Of a DNA stretch of 64,000 nucleotides, positions 26,263 through 35,153 are shown one piece after another. A model generated the notes under the pieces. That model was not told the DNA's origin. It searched no databases and was given only the letters and a program-made list of their open reading frames with translations. The stretch comes from Haloferula rosea (GTDB taxonomy: Bacteria; Verrucomicrobiota; Verrucomicrobiia; Verrucomicrobiales; Akkermansiaceae), in the NCBI RefSeq assembly GCF_016595525.1, contig NZ_JAENII010000006.1:186001-250000 (forward strand). Direction: 5' to 3'. Every line of letters starts with the position of its first letter. Within the stretch, counting starts at the first letter, position 1. The position numbers and the translations under genes were made by a program.

Positions 26263-28053
26263 ATGACGCTGCTTTCGTCGCTCTCGCTACCGTCCGTCGT
26301 TTTTGGGATCCTGCAGGTGCTAGGCGCCTTGGGGGTCTTCCTTTTCGGCATGAAAATCATGTCGGAAGGCGTCCAGCGGGTCGCCGGGAAACGGATGAGG
26401 CAGGCATTGGCCGGCGTCACCAGCAACCGATTCAGCGGGATCGTGACGGGCTTCCTGACCACCACGCTGGTCCAGTCCTCCTCCGCGACCACGGTGCTGG
26501 TGGTTTCGTTCGTGAATGCCGGGCTTCTGACCCTGGTTCAGTCCATCGGCGTGGTCATGGGGGCGAACCTCGGCACCACCGTGACGGCCTGGATTGTCGC
26601 CCTGATCGGCAAGTTCAGTGTCTCCAGTGTGGCGCTGCCGCTGATCGGCGTGGGTCTTCCCTTCGTCTTCATTGGCAAGGACAAGGCCAAGAGCTGGGGC
26701 GAGACCCTGTTGGGCTTCGGACTCGTTTTCTTCGGCCTGGGGCTGCTCAAGGACTCCGTGCCCGACCTGCGGGAGCTGATGAAGACCGACCCAGGGACCG
26801 CCGATGCCATCCGCAATGTGGTGACCTGGATGGGTGATCGGGGATTTGCCTCGACCGTCCTTTATCTCTTCGGAGGCATCATCCTGACTCTGATGGTCCA
26901 GTCGTCCTCGGCGGCGATGGCGATTACCATCACCTGTGCGCTGAATGGTTGGCTCGGTGACCTTTCGGATCCCATGCTGGTCTTCCGGAACTCGGCGGCG
27001 ATCGTGCTGGGTGAGAACATCGGCACCACGGTTACGGCGTGGCTGGCTTCGCTGGGGGCCAATATCCACGCCAAACGCGCCGCACGAGCCCACTTCACCT
27101 TCAACGTGATCGGGGTGCTGTGGATGCTGGTCGCCTTTGTTCCCTTCACGGCGATGGCATGGAATCTCGCCGGGCACTTGCCCGAGGGCCTTCGTTCGGC
27201 ATCAAAGGGTTTCCAGACCTCGGAGATCGCGTTTGCGACCGCCATTTTTCACACCTCATTCAACTTCATCAACATCTGCCTTCTGGTGTGGTTCGTGCCG
27301 CACATCACCCGACTGGTCGAGTGGTGGGTGCGGGACACTTCCCCGACCGCGGGAGAGTCGCGCCTGAAGTACATTTCTCAGGGTCTGGTGGATCTGGGTG
27401 AGGTGAATCTCGCCGAGGCGGAGAAGGCCACGCAGAGGATGAGCGAGCTGACCTCGCGCATGTATGATGGATTCGTCCACGTGCTCAACCAGCCCCATGA
27501 AGATCTCTCCGAGACCGTTGCCTCGCTGAAGGAGATCGAGGACCAGTGTGACGAACTGCTTCACGACATCACGGCGTATTTGATCCAGTGCTCTTCTCAT
27601 GAGATCGGCTCGGAGAATGCCCAGCGCATCACCTCGATGCTGCGTGTGGTGTCGGAGTATGAGGAAGCCAGCGATCGGATCTACCGCCTGGTGAAGATCG
27701 TGCAGCGGAAGTATGAGAAGAGCCGTAGTTTCTCCGAGGAGCAGCACGTGGAGCTTACCGAGATCTGTTCGCAAGTCCGTGCCATCCTCGATTTGAGTGG
27801 CCAATCCCTCACCTCAGCGAACAAGCAGATGCTTGAGACGGCGAACCAACTCGAGGACCAGATCGACCGTCTGCGCAAGGCGCACAACAAGCGGGCGGTG
27901 CGTCGCATGAAGCAGGGGGATGCCGTCCAGACGGAAATGCTCTTCACGGAGATCAACAACCACCTCGAAGCAGTCGGGAATCACGCCCTGAACATCATCC
28001 AGTGTGCGGAAGTGGTGGGCGGACCGGCATCCGTGGCCCCTGTGGACGTGTGA
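26263..28053 (+). CDS. Na/Pi cotransporter family protein with PhoU-like C-terminus
   Basis: From ATG 26263 the protein has 596 residues (GTG 26230 would add 11). The N-terminal half has two inverted repeats of the Na_Pi_cotrans family, each with the QSSS signature: 'TTTLVQSSSATTVLVVSF' and 'LTLMVQSSSAAMAITITC', plus 'GANLGTTVTAW' and 'GENIGTTVTAW'. The C-terminal part (about 385-580) is helical with PhoU-like pattern ('ASDRIYRLVKIVQRKYEKS'). The family imports phosphate with sodium or works with PhoU to balance phosphate. No Pho regulon genes sit next to it; the PhoD-like fusion 17 kb upstream may be related physiologically. Confidence 0.93.
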   Translation: MTLLSSLSLPSVVFGILQVLGALGVFLFGMKIMSEGVQRVAGKRMRQALAGVTSNRFSGIVTGFLTTTLVQSSSATTVLVVSFVNAGLLTLVQSIGVVMGANLGTTVTAWIVALIGKFSVSSVALPLIGVGLPFVFIGKDKAKSWGETLLGFGLVFFGLGLLKDSVPDLRELMKTDPGTADAIRNVVTWMGDRGFASTVLYLFGGIILTLMVQSSSAAMAITITCALNGWLGDLSDPMLVFRNSAAIVLGENIGTTVTAWLASLGANIHAKRAARAHFTFNVIGVLWMLVAFVPFTAMAWNLAGHLPEGLRSASKGFQTSEIAFATAIFHTSFNFINICLLVWFVPHITRLVEWWVRDTSPTAGESRLKYISQGLVDLGEVNLAEAEKATQRMSELTSRMYDGFVHVLNQPHEDLSETVASLKEIEDQCDELLHDITAYLIQCSSHEIGSENAQRITSMLRVVSEYEEASDRIYRLVKIVQRKYEKSRSFSEEQHVELTEICSQVRAILDLSGQSLTSANKQMLETANQLEDQIDRLRKAHNKRAVRRMKQGDAVQTEMLFTEINNHLEAVGNHALNIIQCAEVVGGPASVAPVDV

Positions 28054-28059
28054 GACCGG

Positions 28060-29493
28060 TCAGTGGCCGGTGGGAGGATAGTGGAACTCGTAGTCATCCG
28101 GCATGTCCGGATTCTCGGCGGTGAAGATGAGGTCTCCGTCCGGTGATGGGGTCATCTCCATGGGATGGTCCATGACCGGGGATTCGAGCGGCCGTGGGAG
28201 GATTCCCGGCACAAGCTGATCGAGCGTTTCGGGGAATCTTCCGTGTGCTTCCCGGTAACGTTCGCAGGCGATGGCCAGCCGGATGAAGTGGATCTGCACG
28301 TGGTTCTGGATGGCTGCTTCGATGATGTTGGCGTGGATCTGGATGCCCGTATGCCTGGACAAGGAACCGGTGCGTTGAAGCTGTGCTTCGAAGTCGAGGA
28401 CGTCGGCCTGCGTGATGTGGGTGCGCAGGGTTCCGGAGGGAGTCCGGGTAAGGGGATCGAGGTGAAGGTCGATGGCCTCGGCCATCTGTGCCTTCAGGTA
28501 ACCGACGGGCCGGATCTGCCACCACCAATCGTCCAGGGTGGATTGCCATCTCTTCCAGGAATCGTCCCAATTGAAGTCCCAGTCCATGTCGGACGCCGGG
28601 AGCGTGGTGGCACTCTGGTGACCATTGAAGAGGTGGTAGAACCAGAAACCCATCTCGAACTCCACTCCACGCAGGAGGTTGTCGACGCGGTCGATCGAAT
28701 GCATGCCCTCGTCAACCGTGTCGAGAATGTGACGTTGATTCTGCGAATGCCCGACGAGGATCAGAGCCGTGTCTGCAAGGTAGGGGATGACGCCATAGAG
28801 CATGACACTGTCCATCGCGCTGTGGCTTTGGTCCTGCCACCTTCCGGTGAAATCAACGACGGCTTTGAAGTCGGCGAGCGCTGCATCAAGATTCCCTGCC
28901 TTGGCGCGTAGCACCGATCTGAGGAGGAGATAGTTGTTGAGGTTCCGGACGACCGCCCACTGGGAATGAGGCATGTGATCGGGGGTGGTCGAATCGATCA
29001 CGAGGGAAGGCTCCGCCATGGCCTCCACGATGCCTTGGATGGACTGATCGGTGGAAGTGAAGCGGGCGAGGATCTCACCCGCGCGTTCCGGGCTGAGTTC
29101 ACCGTCCGTCGCCGCGGGATCGAGGAATCTCAGGTCGCCCGGCGGGTGGGTTGCATCGCCGGAGAAAAAACCCCACCAGTCAGGATCGGTAAACCCGGCC
29201 TTGGAGAGGACATGGAATGGGTCGCATTCGGTGGGAGTGAGAGCCAGCACATCGGGGTGCGTCAGCAGGCAAGCCCCGGAAGTCGAATAGTAGGCATCGA
29301 CGGCGCGGTTGGTGGTCGGGATGCCGAACTCCTCGAGCCTCGCTCGGGAGTGCTCGAGCTTCGCATTTCCCCAGCGGTTGACCTGCCAGTACCAACAGGT
29401 CAGGCCGAGAATCAGGATGAAGGGTGAGACGATCAGAGCGCGATGGAAGCGCTTCGACCGCAGGATCCGCCAGATGGGTTTCGGCAGTCTCAT
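28060..29493 (-). CDS. Membrane-anchored protein of unknown function, last gene of the ten-gene operon
   Basis: 477 residues with one N-terminal transmembrane helix (about 19-37, 'ALIVSPFILILGLTCWYW') and a large, Trp-rich periplasmic part. The final 130 residues include 'IRLAIACERYREAHGRFPETLDQL', a pattern seen in the ends of many Planctomycetes/Verrucomicrobia proteins (a pseudopilin-like helix and 'GRFPETLDQL' turn). I do not recognise a family. It begins 22 bp after the AAA ATPase stop, so it is very probably co-transcribed with the ABC/OmpA/VWA genes, though its place at the 3' end makes it the least certain member. Confidence 0.7.
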   Translation of the reverse strand: MRLPKPIWRILRSKRFHRALIVSPFILILGLTCWYWQVNRWGNAKLEHSRARLEEFGIPTTNRAVDAYYSTSGACLLTHPDVLALTPTECDPFHVLSKAGFTDPDWWGFFSGDATHPPGDLRFLDPAATDGELSPERAGEILARFTSTDQSIQGIVEAMAEPSLVIDSTTPDHMPHSQWAVVRNLNNYLLLRSVLRAKAGNLDAALADFKAVVDFTGRWQDQSHSAMDSVMLYGVIPYLADTALILVGHSQNQRHILDTVDEGMHSIDRVDNLLRGVEFEMGFWFYHLFNGHQSATTLPASDMDWDFNWDDSWKRWQSTLDDWWWQIRPVGYLKAQMAEAIDLHLDPLTRTPSGTLRTHITQADVLDFEAQLQRTGSLSRHTGIQIHANIIEAAIQNHVQIHFIRLAIACERYREAHGRFPETLDQLVPGILPRPLESPVMDHPMEMTPSPDGDLIFTAENPDMPDDYEFHYPPTGH

Positions 29494-29515
29494 GGGAGCC
29501 GGAAGAGTGGCGGCA

Positions 29516-31366
29516 TCATCTCGAAAGCATCACTTTTGCCCGCTGCAGGTCGTCTTCGAAGGTCGGCGTCTTGAAGCGCGCTGGCACGAGTGCCGGGTAG
29601 CTGCTGGTGGAGGCGGCAATGAGGGATTGGGCGGCTCGCTTGGACACGATGCCCTTGGAGGCGGACCAGGTTTCGAGGACTTCAGTGACCAGGGTGTCCG
29701 GCTTGTCGCGCCGGGCGCTCTTCACTTCGCGGATCAGGAAGTCGAGGTCCCGGTTCGAATACCAACCGGTGGCGGCGACCACATCAGCGAGTTCCGCATC
29801 CCCGAGCTCGATGTCGCGGTGGGCGAACATGGCGCGGAAGAACTCGCTGCGTTCTCCGCCCTCGAGATCGAAGATGGGGATCTGCTTCGGAGCCCGGCTG
29901 AGGACATCGGGGTCCAACAGATCGGGGCGGGTGGTCATCAGGCACCAGACGACCTTCGAGAGGAGCCCCTTGTCGGACATCATCTTGATGATGTTGGCCA
30001 TCAGGCGTTTTTCGGTGTCGTGGGTCTCACCCGAATGGATGCTGCCGAATGCGGCGTGCGCTTCATCGACGAGAATGGCGACCTTGCCGTAGATCTCGAC
30101 GTAGCGCCGGACCATCTCGAAAAGGCGGTCGGTGCCACCGAAGTCGGACGAGCGGATCTGGGAGAGCTCGATGACGATGCGACCGGAGTCGGCGGCATGG
30201 GCCTCGACATTGAAGGTCTTGCCCACGCCATTGGGTCCCGACACGACGAAGGCGGAAATGGCGGTTTCGGGGTCCTCGCAGTCGCGAAAGACCCGCTTGA
30301 TCGCCTCGCGCGGGCCCTTGTAGCCGCAGAGGTCGGCGTCGCCATGGCTGGGGCGCTTGATCGTGACCACGCCATCGAGCTGCGACTTGAGGATCTCGTT
30401 GAGCAGGGCATTGACGGCGGCCCGGGTGACGGCTTTTCCGGATCGGGCCGATTCCTCGAGCAGGGATGAAATGGCGTTGAGCCCGAGACCGGCGGCATCT
30501 TCGACGAAGTCCTCCTCGCTGGTTTCGAAGGTCGGGGCGCTCGAATCTTCCCGATCGGAGAAGGTGGCGATCTTGCGGGCGACGAAGTGGCGGCGCGTGG
30601 CGTCGTTGGGAAAGCCGACCTCGATGGACTGGGATGAGGGCAGCGAGTGGATGCGTGAGTTCAGCTCCGAGCGGTTGTCGGCGATCAGAATCGTGATGTG
30701 GCCACCGGCCTGATAGGCGGGATCACTGAGCCAGCTGAGCAGGGTGGCCAGCCGGTTGCGGTCGAGCTCCGAGAGTTTTCCGAAATCCCCCGGCGGGAAG
30801 AAGGCGCCCGCCAAGCGGACGATGGTACACACCGGTTTGATGTTCTCACCCCGATCACTTGCCTCGCGTGCCATCTCGGTGAGTTCCCTGAGCAGGACGA
30901 GGGCGGCACCCGGACGTTGTTTGGTCCGCTCAAGCAGTTGGTCCGGACTGGGCGCCACCGGTTGGGCGGCTGGCGCCGACGAATTCCCACGCAGGTGCTT
31001 GCTGACGATCTCGGAGCCGAAGTCCAGCAGTCCGCCGAGTGATTCCACCGAGGGCTTGCCGGCACCCGGGAGGGCCCGGCGGCTCCAGCCGATGGCTTCG
31101 AACAGGGCGTGGCGTTGCTGGGATTCGTAGAAACCGACTCCGAGCGAAAGGTCGAGGCGCACCATGGTGAAGCGCGAGCTGAACGACTGGCAGATGCGCT
31201 CTTCCAAGGTCGAGTAGCCTGGTCCGTCCCGGTCCGGGAACAAGTCCATGACGTCACCCGTCAGCGAGAAGATGCGGCGCCCACGGTGCTTCACCCCGTC
31301 GACAAGCTGCCTCATGAATGCCGGGGTCGGGCCGGGCCGGGATTCTCGGTTCTCCTTGGTGCTCAT
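29516..31366 (-). CDS. AAA ATPase with degenerate N-terminal and active C-terminal AAA module
   Basis: 616 residues, cytoplasmic. The C-terminal module (about 345-540) has Walker A 'GPNGVGKT' (377-384), Walker B 'AILVDEA' (430-436), a sensor-1-like 'LMTTR' and an arginine-finger candidate in 'LSRAPKQ'. The N-terminal 330 residues also have an AAA-like course ('ILIADNRSELN' in Walker B position, 'VGFPNDATRRHFVARKI' like a lid) but lack a Walker A, so they look like an inactive partner domain, as in tandem AAA proteins of the Cdc48/NSF type. The ATG overlaps the stop of the ABC ATPase gene (ATGA). It may remodel the PspA-like coiled-coil protein or the transporter; this is inference from co-transcription. 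Confidence 0.85.
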   Translation of the reverse strand: MSTKENRESRPGPTPAFMRQLVDGVKHRGRRIFSLTGDVMDLFPDRDGPGYSTLEERICQSFSSRFTMVRLDLSLGVGFYESQQRHALFEAIGWSRRALPGAGKPSVESLGGLLDFGSEIVSKHLRGNSSAPAAQPVAPSPDQLLERTKQRPGAALVLLRELTEMAREASDRGENIKPVCTIVRLAGAFFPPGDFGKLSELDRNRLATLLSWLSDPAYQAGGHITILIADNRSELNSRIHSLPSSQSIEVGFPNDATRRHFVARKIATFSDREDSSAPTFETSEEDFVEDAAGLGLNAISSLLEESARSGKAVTRAAVNALLNEILKSQLDGVVTIKRPSHGDADLCGYKGPREAIKRVFRDCEDPETAISAFVVSGPNGVGKTFNVEAHAADSGRIVIELSQIRSSDFGGTDRLFEMVRRYVEIYGKVAILVDEAHAAFGSIHSGETHDTEKRLMANIIKMMSDKGLLSKVVWCLMTTRPDLLDPDVLSRAPKQIPIFDLEGGERSEFFRAMFAHRDIELGDAELADVVAATGWYSNRDLDFLIREVKSARRDKPDTLVTEVLETWSASKGIVSKRAAQSLIAASTSSYPALVPARFKTPTFEDDLQRAKVMLSR

Positions 31367-32322
31367 GGTGTTCCGATGCTGTCGGAGTGATCGTGATCGA
31401 ACTCGGCGATGTGTTGGAGTCGCTCGGGGTCGAGCACGTCCTCGTGGACCTTGCGCCGGAGTGCCCGGAACTCAGGTGTGTCGATGGAGGTGGTCGGGCG
31501 GGGATAGGCGCCCCCGAGGGCAGCGGTCACGTCGCGATCGGTGACAATCCTGGCGCCGACCTTCTGCTGCGGTGTGTCGGCCTGCCAGTATTGGGACAGC
31601 CCGATGATGCGGCTACCGAGGAACAAGGCCTCATCCAGATCGTGCGTCACGAAGATCACGGTGAGTTTGTTGAGCTTGGCCTGCTCAAGGATGAACAACT
31701 GCATGTCCTCGCGGGTGCTGTGATCGAGGGCACCGAAAGGCTCGTCCATCAGCAGCACGCGGGGTTTCATGATGGTTGCCTGCGCGATGGCGACCCGTTG
31801 CTGCATGCCGCCGGAAAGCTCGTGGGGGTACTTGTCGCCATCCTCCTGACTCAGTCCGACACTTCCCAGAAGGCTGAAGGCTTCATCGCGTGCCTCGCGG
31901 AGGACCCGGCGGTAGCGCGGTCCGATGCTCCGGATGAGCGACTCGGCGGGGCCGGTCTGTTGCAGCAGCGGACCAAGCGCGATGTTGTTCGCCACCGTCA
32001 GGTGCGGGAAGAGGGAGTAGCGCTGATAGACGATCCCGGTCTTGGGGGTGACATGGCGGATCGGTTTGCCGTCGATGAAAGCCTCGCCCGCGGTGGGGAA
32101 TTGGGACCCCAGGATCAGCCGGAAGAGGGTGGATTTGCCGCAGCCACTGGGGCCGACGATGGTGGTGAACTCACCCTCGCGGATATTCAGGTTCAGCCCG
32201 GTGAACACCGTGACGGCATCGCGGTGGAATCGGGGGCCTCCCTGAAACTTGAGCTTGGGCTTCGAGTGGTAGGTGACCTCGACGTTGCGAAGCTCGACGA
32301 CTGGAGTGGAATTCTGACTCAT
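31363..32322 (-). CDS. ABC transporter ATP-binding protein, NitT/TauT type
   Basis: 319 residues from ATG 32322 ('MSQNSTPVVELRNVEVTYHSK'). Walker A 'VGPSGCGKST', Q-loop 'VYQRYSLFPHLTV', signature 'LSGGMQQRVAIAQA', Walker B 'VLLMDEPFGALD' and the switch 'FVTHDLDEALFLGSR' are all intact. A C-terminal extension of about 60 residues follows the switch. It is the ATPase of the transporter whose permease starts 20 bp upstream. Sequence type is that of nitrate/taurine/sulfonate and urea-carboxylase-linked importers. It is coupled to the AAA gene by a 4-bp overlap. Confidence 0.94.
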   Translation of the reverse strand: MSQNSTPVVELRNVEVTYHSKPKLKFQGGPRFHRDAVTVFTGLNLNIREGEFTTIVGPSGCGKSTLFRLILGSQFPTAGEAFIDGKPIRHVTPKTGIVYQRYSLFPHLTVANNIALGPLLQQTGPAESLIRSIGPRYRRVLREARDEAFSLLGSVGLSQEDGDKYPHELSGGMQQRVAIAQATIMKPRVLLMDEPFGALDHSTREDMQLFILEQAKLNKLTVIFVTHDLDEALFLGSRIIGLSQYWQADTPQQKVGARIVTDRDVTAALGGAYPRPTTSIDTPEFRALRRKVHEDVLDPERLQHIAEFDHDHSDSIGTP

Positions 32323-32342
32323 GGGTGTCGGGGAGGTCGGGT

Positions 32343-33191
32343 TCACTGGCTGGAGAGCCACTTGTAGCGGTGTTTGATCCAGAGGCTGATTGCCAGATCG
32401 AGAAGGAACATCAGCAAGGTCAGCCAGATCACGTAGACGATGGTCGAATCCATCGCCGTGGTGCGGTAGAACTTGATGAAGATGCGGTAGCCGATGCCGG
32501 ATTCGGCGGAGATGGACTCGCCCGCGATCATCAGCACGGCCATCACGCCAAGGTTGAGACGGATGGTGTTCAGGACGTCCGGCCAGATCTGGGGGAAGAC
32601 GACGCGCCATGGCATCTCGAGCTCACAGGCACCGAGACTCTGGGCCTTGTAGAACTGCTGGCGGGGCAGGGCCTTGGCACGGAGGTAGGTGTCCAGACAG
32701 ATCATCGGAAAGACGCCGAGGACGATCAGCCCGACCTTGGCGACTTCACCCGTGCCGAGGGTGAGGAAAAGAATGGAGAGCAGCGCGAGCGCGGGGATCA
32801 TGCTGAGGATAACCATGATGGTCTTGCCCAGCGATTCCGCCCACGGATAGCTGCCCATCATCACGCCGATGGGCACGGCAATGAGAATCACCAGCATGGC
32901 CCAACCCATGCGCTTGAAGCTGGCAACGGTGTCCTTGTAGAGCATGAACTGCCGTTCGAGCCGGAGTTCCTTGCGCCGCTCGCTTTCCCGCTCCGGGGCG
33001 GGGATGGGCAGCGCGACCTTCTTGGCCGCATCGACGAGCTTGCCCGCCGTCGGCATCAACTTGGCACGATCGGTTTCCGCGAGCTCGGATGAGCGCTTCA
33101 CGTAGGCGAAGCACAGGACGAGCACGGGAAGCAGGGTCAGGATCAGTTTGCCGGCCCATGGAAGCCTGGCATCGGTGCGGAGGAAGGTCAT
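32343..33191 (-). CDS. ABC transporter permease, NitT/TauT type
   Basis: 282 residues with about six transmembrane helices and the inner-membrane-component signature in 'SLGACELEMPWRVVFPQIWPDVLNTIR' (EAA-like loop, given in part). 'GESISAESGIGYRIF' near residue 225 is typical of SsuC/TauC-like permeases. An unusual feature is the long charged loop between the first helix and the second (about 33-85, 'RESERRKELRLERQ'), predicted to lie in the periplasm or as a coiled coil; it could contact the neighbouring OmpA-type proteins. It lies 48 bp after the binding-protein gene. Confidence 0.93.
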   Translation of the reverse strand: MTFLRTDARLPWAGKLILTLLPVLVLCFAYVKRSSELAETDRAKLMPTAGKLVDAAKKVALPIPAPERESERRKELRLERQFMLYKDTVASFKRMGWAMLVILIAVPIGVMMGSYPWAESLGKTIMVILSMIPALALLSILFLTLGTGEVAKVGLIVLGVFPMICLDTYLRAKALPRQQFYKAQSLGACELEMPWRVVFPQIWPDVLNTIRLNLGVMAVLMIAGESISAESGIGYRIFIKFYRTTAMDSTIVYVIWLTLLMFLLDLAISLWIKHRYKWLSSQ

Positions 33192-33239
33192 CGGGTTTTG
33201 AAGAGTGCGGTGGCACGAACCACCGCACTCCGGATGGGG

Positions 33240-34286
33240 TTACTTCGATGCGGCCACGTTGAAGCGGAGCTTCACGTTGCCCTTGTCACCGAGGACTTCG
33301 CCGTCGGCGAACTCGATGCCGATGTAGCCGGCGTCGTCGGCATCCTCACCGAGCAGCGCCTGATCGAAGCAGAAGTCACGGACCAGTTCGGTGGCCTGCT
33401 TGTGGGCCTTCGATTTGAGGGCCTCCGCCATGGTGTCCGGCGTGTAGTAGAAGAAGGTCGTCTTCAGTTGGGCCTTCGCCTCGGCCACGGTGACATTGGC
33501 CGCCTGAGCGATGGTGGCGACGAGGTCCTCGGCTTCCTGACCACCGCCATTGAGCGTGGCCATGGCTTCGAACCACGCTCCGGAGATGGCCTTGGCAAGC
33601 TTGGGATCCTCCTTCAGCAGGTCCGTGCGCATGACGAAGCCGTCGAGAATTTCGCCGGGGATCTTCGAGGAATTGAAAACATCGGTCACACCCGGTTGTT
33701 GGAGCAGCCCGAGTGCGTGTGGATTCCAGGTGGCGGTGGACTTGACCTTGGCATCATCACTGGTGAACCCACTGACGATGCCCTTCTCCGCACGGTGGGC
33801 GAACTTGAAGTCGGATTCCTTCAAACCGTTGAGCACGATACCACGGTAGACGAGGTAGTGGCTCACGGTGAACTCTTCGCCGTGCACGGTGGTCCCCTTC
33901 AGGTCCGCGATCGATTTGGCTCCGGTGGCAAGCCACTTGTCATTGCCATTCGAGTAGTCACCGACGAGGAAGAACGAGCAGTCGATTCCGGCTTGGCTGA
34001 TCAAGGTCAGGGCGTCCATGGTGGTCACGGGAACCACGTCGATGTTCTGCGCCTTGAAGGCATCGATCGAGGCCACGTAGCCGAACTCCTTCACCCCGAT
34101 CTTGATGCCATTGGCTTCGGCGTGTTTGTCCAGTAGTCCGGTGTCGGCGAGGTATTTGACCGGACACCAGCCGATGTAGTTGCTCCAGCCGAAGGTGTAG
34201 TCGCCGTCGGCCTGGGCGTGGGCCGCCAGAGGTGCGGCCAGAGTGAGAGCCGCAGTGAGGGCGGCGAGATTTGATTTGAGGATCAT
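33240..34286 (-). CDS. ABC transporter substrate-binding protein resembling urea-carboxylase-linked family
   Basis: 348 residues with a signal peptide ending 'PLAAHA'. The mature start 'FGWSNYIGWCPVKYLADTG' and 'TTMDALTLISQAGIDCSFFLVGDYSNGNDK' (parts) resemble, from my knowledge of the family, the binding protein associated with urea carboxylase operons (TIGR03427), a NitT/TauT-type cluster. In the window there is no urea carboxylase or allophanate hydrolase, so the substrate here is not predicted. It sits 26 bp after the PspA-like gene and 48 bp before the permease. Confidence 0.88.
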   Translation of the reverse strand: MILKSNLAALTAALTLAAPLAAHAQADGDYTFGWSNYIGWCPVKYLADTGLLDKHAEANGIKIGVKEFGYVASIDAFKAQNIDVVPVTTMDALTLISQAGIDCSFFLVGDYSNGNDKWLATGAKSIADLKGTTVHGEEFTVSHYLVYRGIVLNGLKESDFKFAHRAEKGIVSGFTSDDAKVKSTATWNPHALGLLQQPGVTDVFNSSKIPGEILDGFVMRTDLLKEDPKLAKAISGAWFEAMATLNGGGQEAEDLVATIAQAANVTVAEAKAQLKTTFFYYTPDTMAEALKSKAHKQATELVRDFCFDQALLGEDADDAGYIGIEFADGEVLGDKGNVKLRFNVAASK

Positions 34287-34312
34287 GTTGTTCTTTGGGG
34301 TAGGGGAAGTGA

Positions 34313-35134
34313 TCAGGCCTTGAGTTCGCCTTCGTCTTCCTGGGTGGTGGTCTTGGGTGCACCTTCCGGTGTGTCTGCTGCGAGCATCTCGTCGAGCAGG
34401 TCGAGTCCGGCCTGTTCGACCAGAGTGGACTCCAGCTCGGTTTCGATGGAATCGGCCGATGCCCCTTCGAGCTCGGACTTGATCTTCGCCTGCTGCTTCA
34501 TCTGCGCGACGCGTGAGGTCACGGTATTGATGGCCGAACGGTCGGAGGATTCCTCCAATCCGCTGAGACGGTCCATCAGTGCGGAGGTGGTCTTGGCATC
34601 GACGAAGTCCGCGATGGCCTGGGCCTTCTGGTCATCGAGGGCCTTGATCTCACGCTGGCGCTTGGCCAACTGCGTCTTGAGTTGATCGAGGCGCCCTTGG
34701 CGGTCCTTCAACTCGGGTTCGATCTGCGCCTGCAGTTCATCCTCCGTCCTGACCTTCGCCTGGTAGTCGATGAAGGCGCGCTGCCATTTCATCACATCCG
34801 GGTCGTTCTGAGCGGTTTCACGGGTGAGGCCCTTTTCCTTGAGGACCTTGGCGAGCTGGATCTTGGCGGCATCGCGCAGCTTGATGGCGCCCTCTTCACG
34901 CTCGAGGCTGTCCTCGAGGCGCTTCTTGCTGGATTCCACGTTGGCGGCGAGTTGTGAGACCGCGTTGATGAATTCCGCGTGGTCCTTGATCTCCTTGTCC
35001 TTCTGGATGTCGAAGGCCATGCCCACGCCCTCGGCGGACGAGGTGAAGGTCTCTTCAGCGGCTTTGTTGACTTTTCCGCCAGCCCACAACCATTTGAAGG
35101 TGAGGAACCGGCCGATTGCTTTTAGTAATCCCAT
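34313..35134 (-). CDS. PspA/IM30-like coiled-coil protein
   Basis: 273 residues, no signal peptide. The N-terminus 'MGLLKAIGRFLTFKWLWAGG' is amphipathic, followed by a long coiled coil (about 48-190) rich in Lys, Glu and Gln, and an acidic C-terminal tail with 'TPEGAPKTTTQEDEGELKA'. This arrangement (amphipathic helix, then a long coiled coil) is that of PspA/Vipp1, which form rings on stressed membranes, although the sequence match is weak. It is in a gene string with an ABC transporter and an AAA ATPase. I am confident about the coiled coil, less about the PspA assignment. Confidence 0.6.
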   Translation of the reverse strand: MGLLKAIGRFLTFKWLWAGGKVNKAAEETFTSSAEGVGMAFDIQKDKEIKDHAEFINAVSQLAANVESSKKRLEDSLEREEGAIKLRDAAKIQLAKVLKEKGLTRETAQNDPDVMKWQRAFIDYQAKVRTEDELQAQIEPELKDRQGRLDQLKTQLAKRQREIKALDDQKAQAIADFVDAKTTSALMDRLSGLEESSDRSAINTVTSRVAQMKQQAKIKSELEGASADSIETELESTLVEQAGLDLLDEMLAADTPEGAPKTTTQEDEGELKA

Positions 35135-35153
35135 GGTTGTCTTTGGTGCGTTG

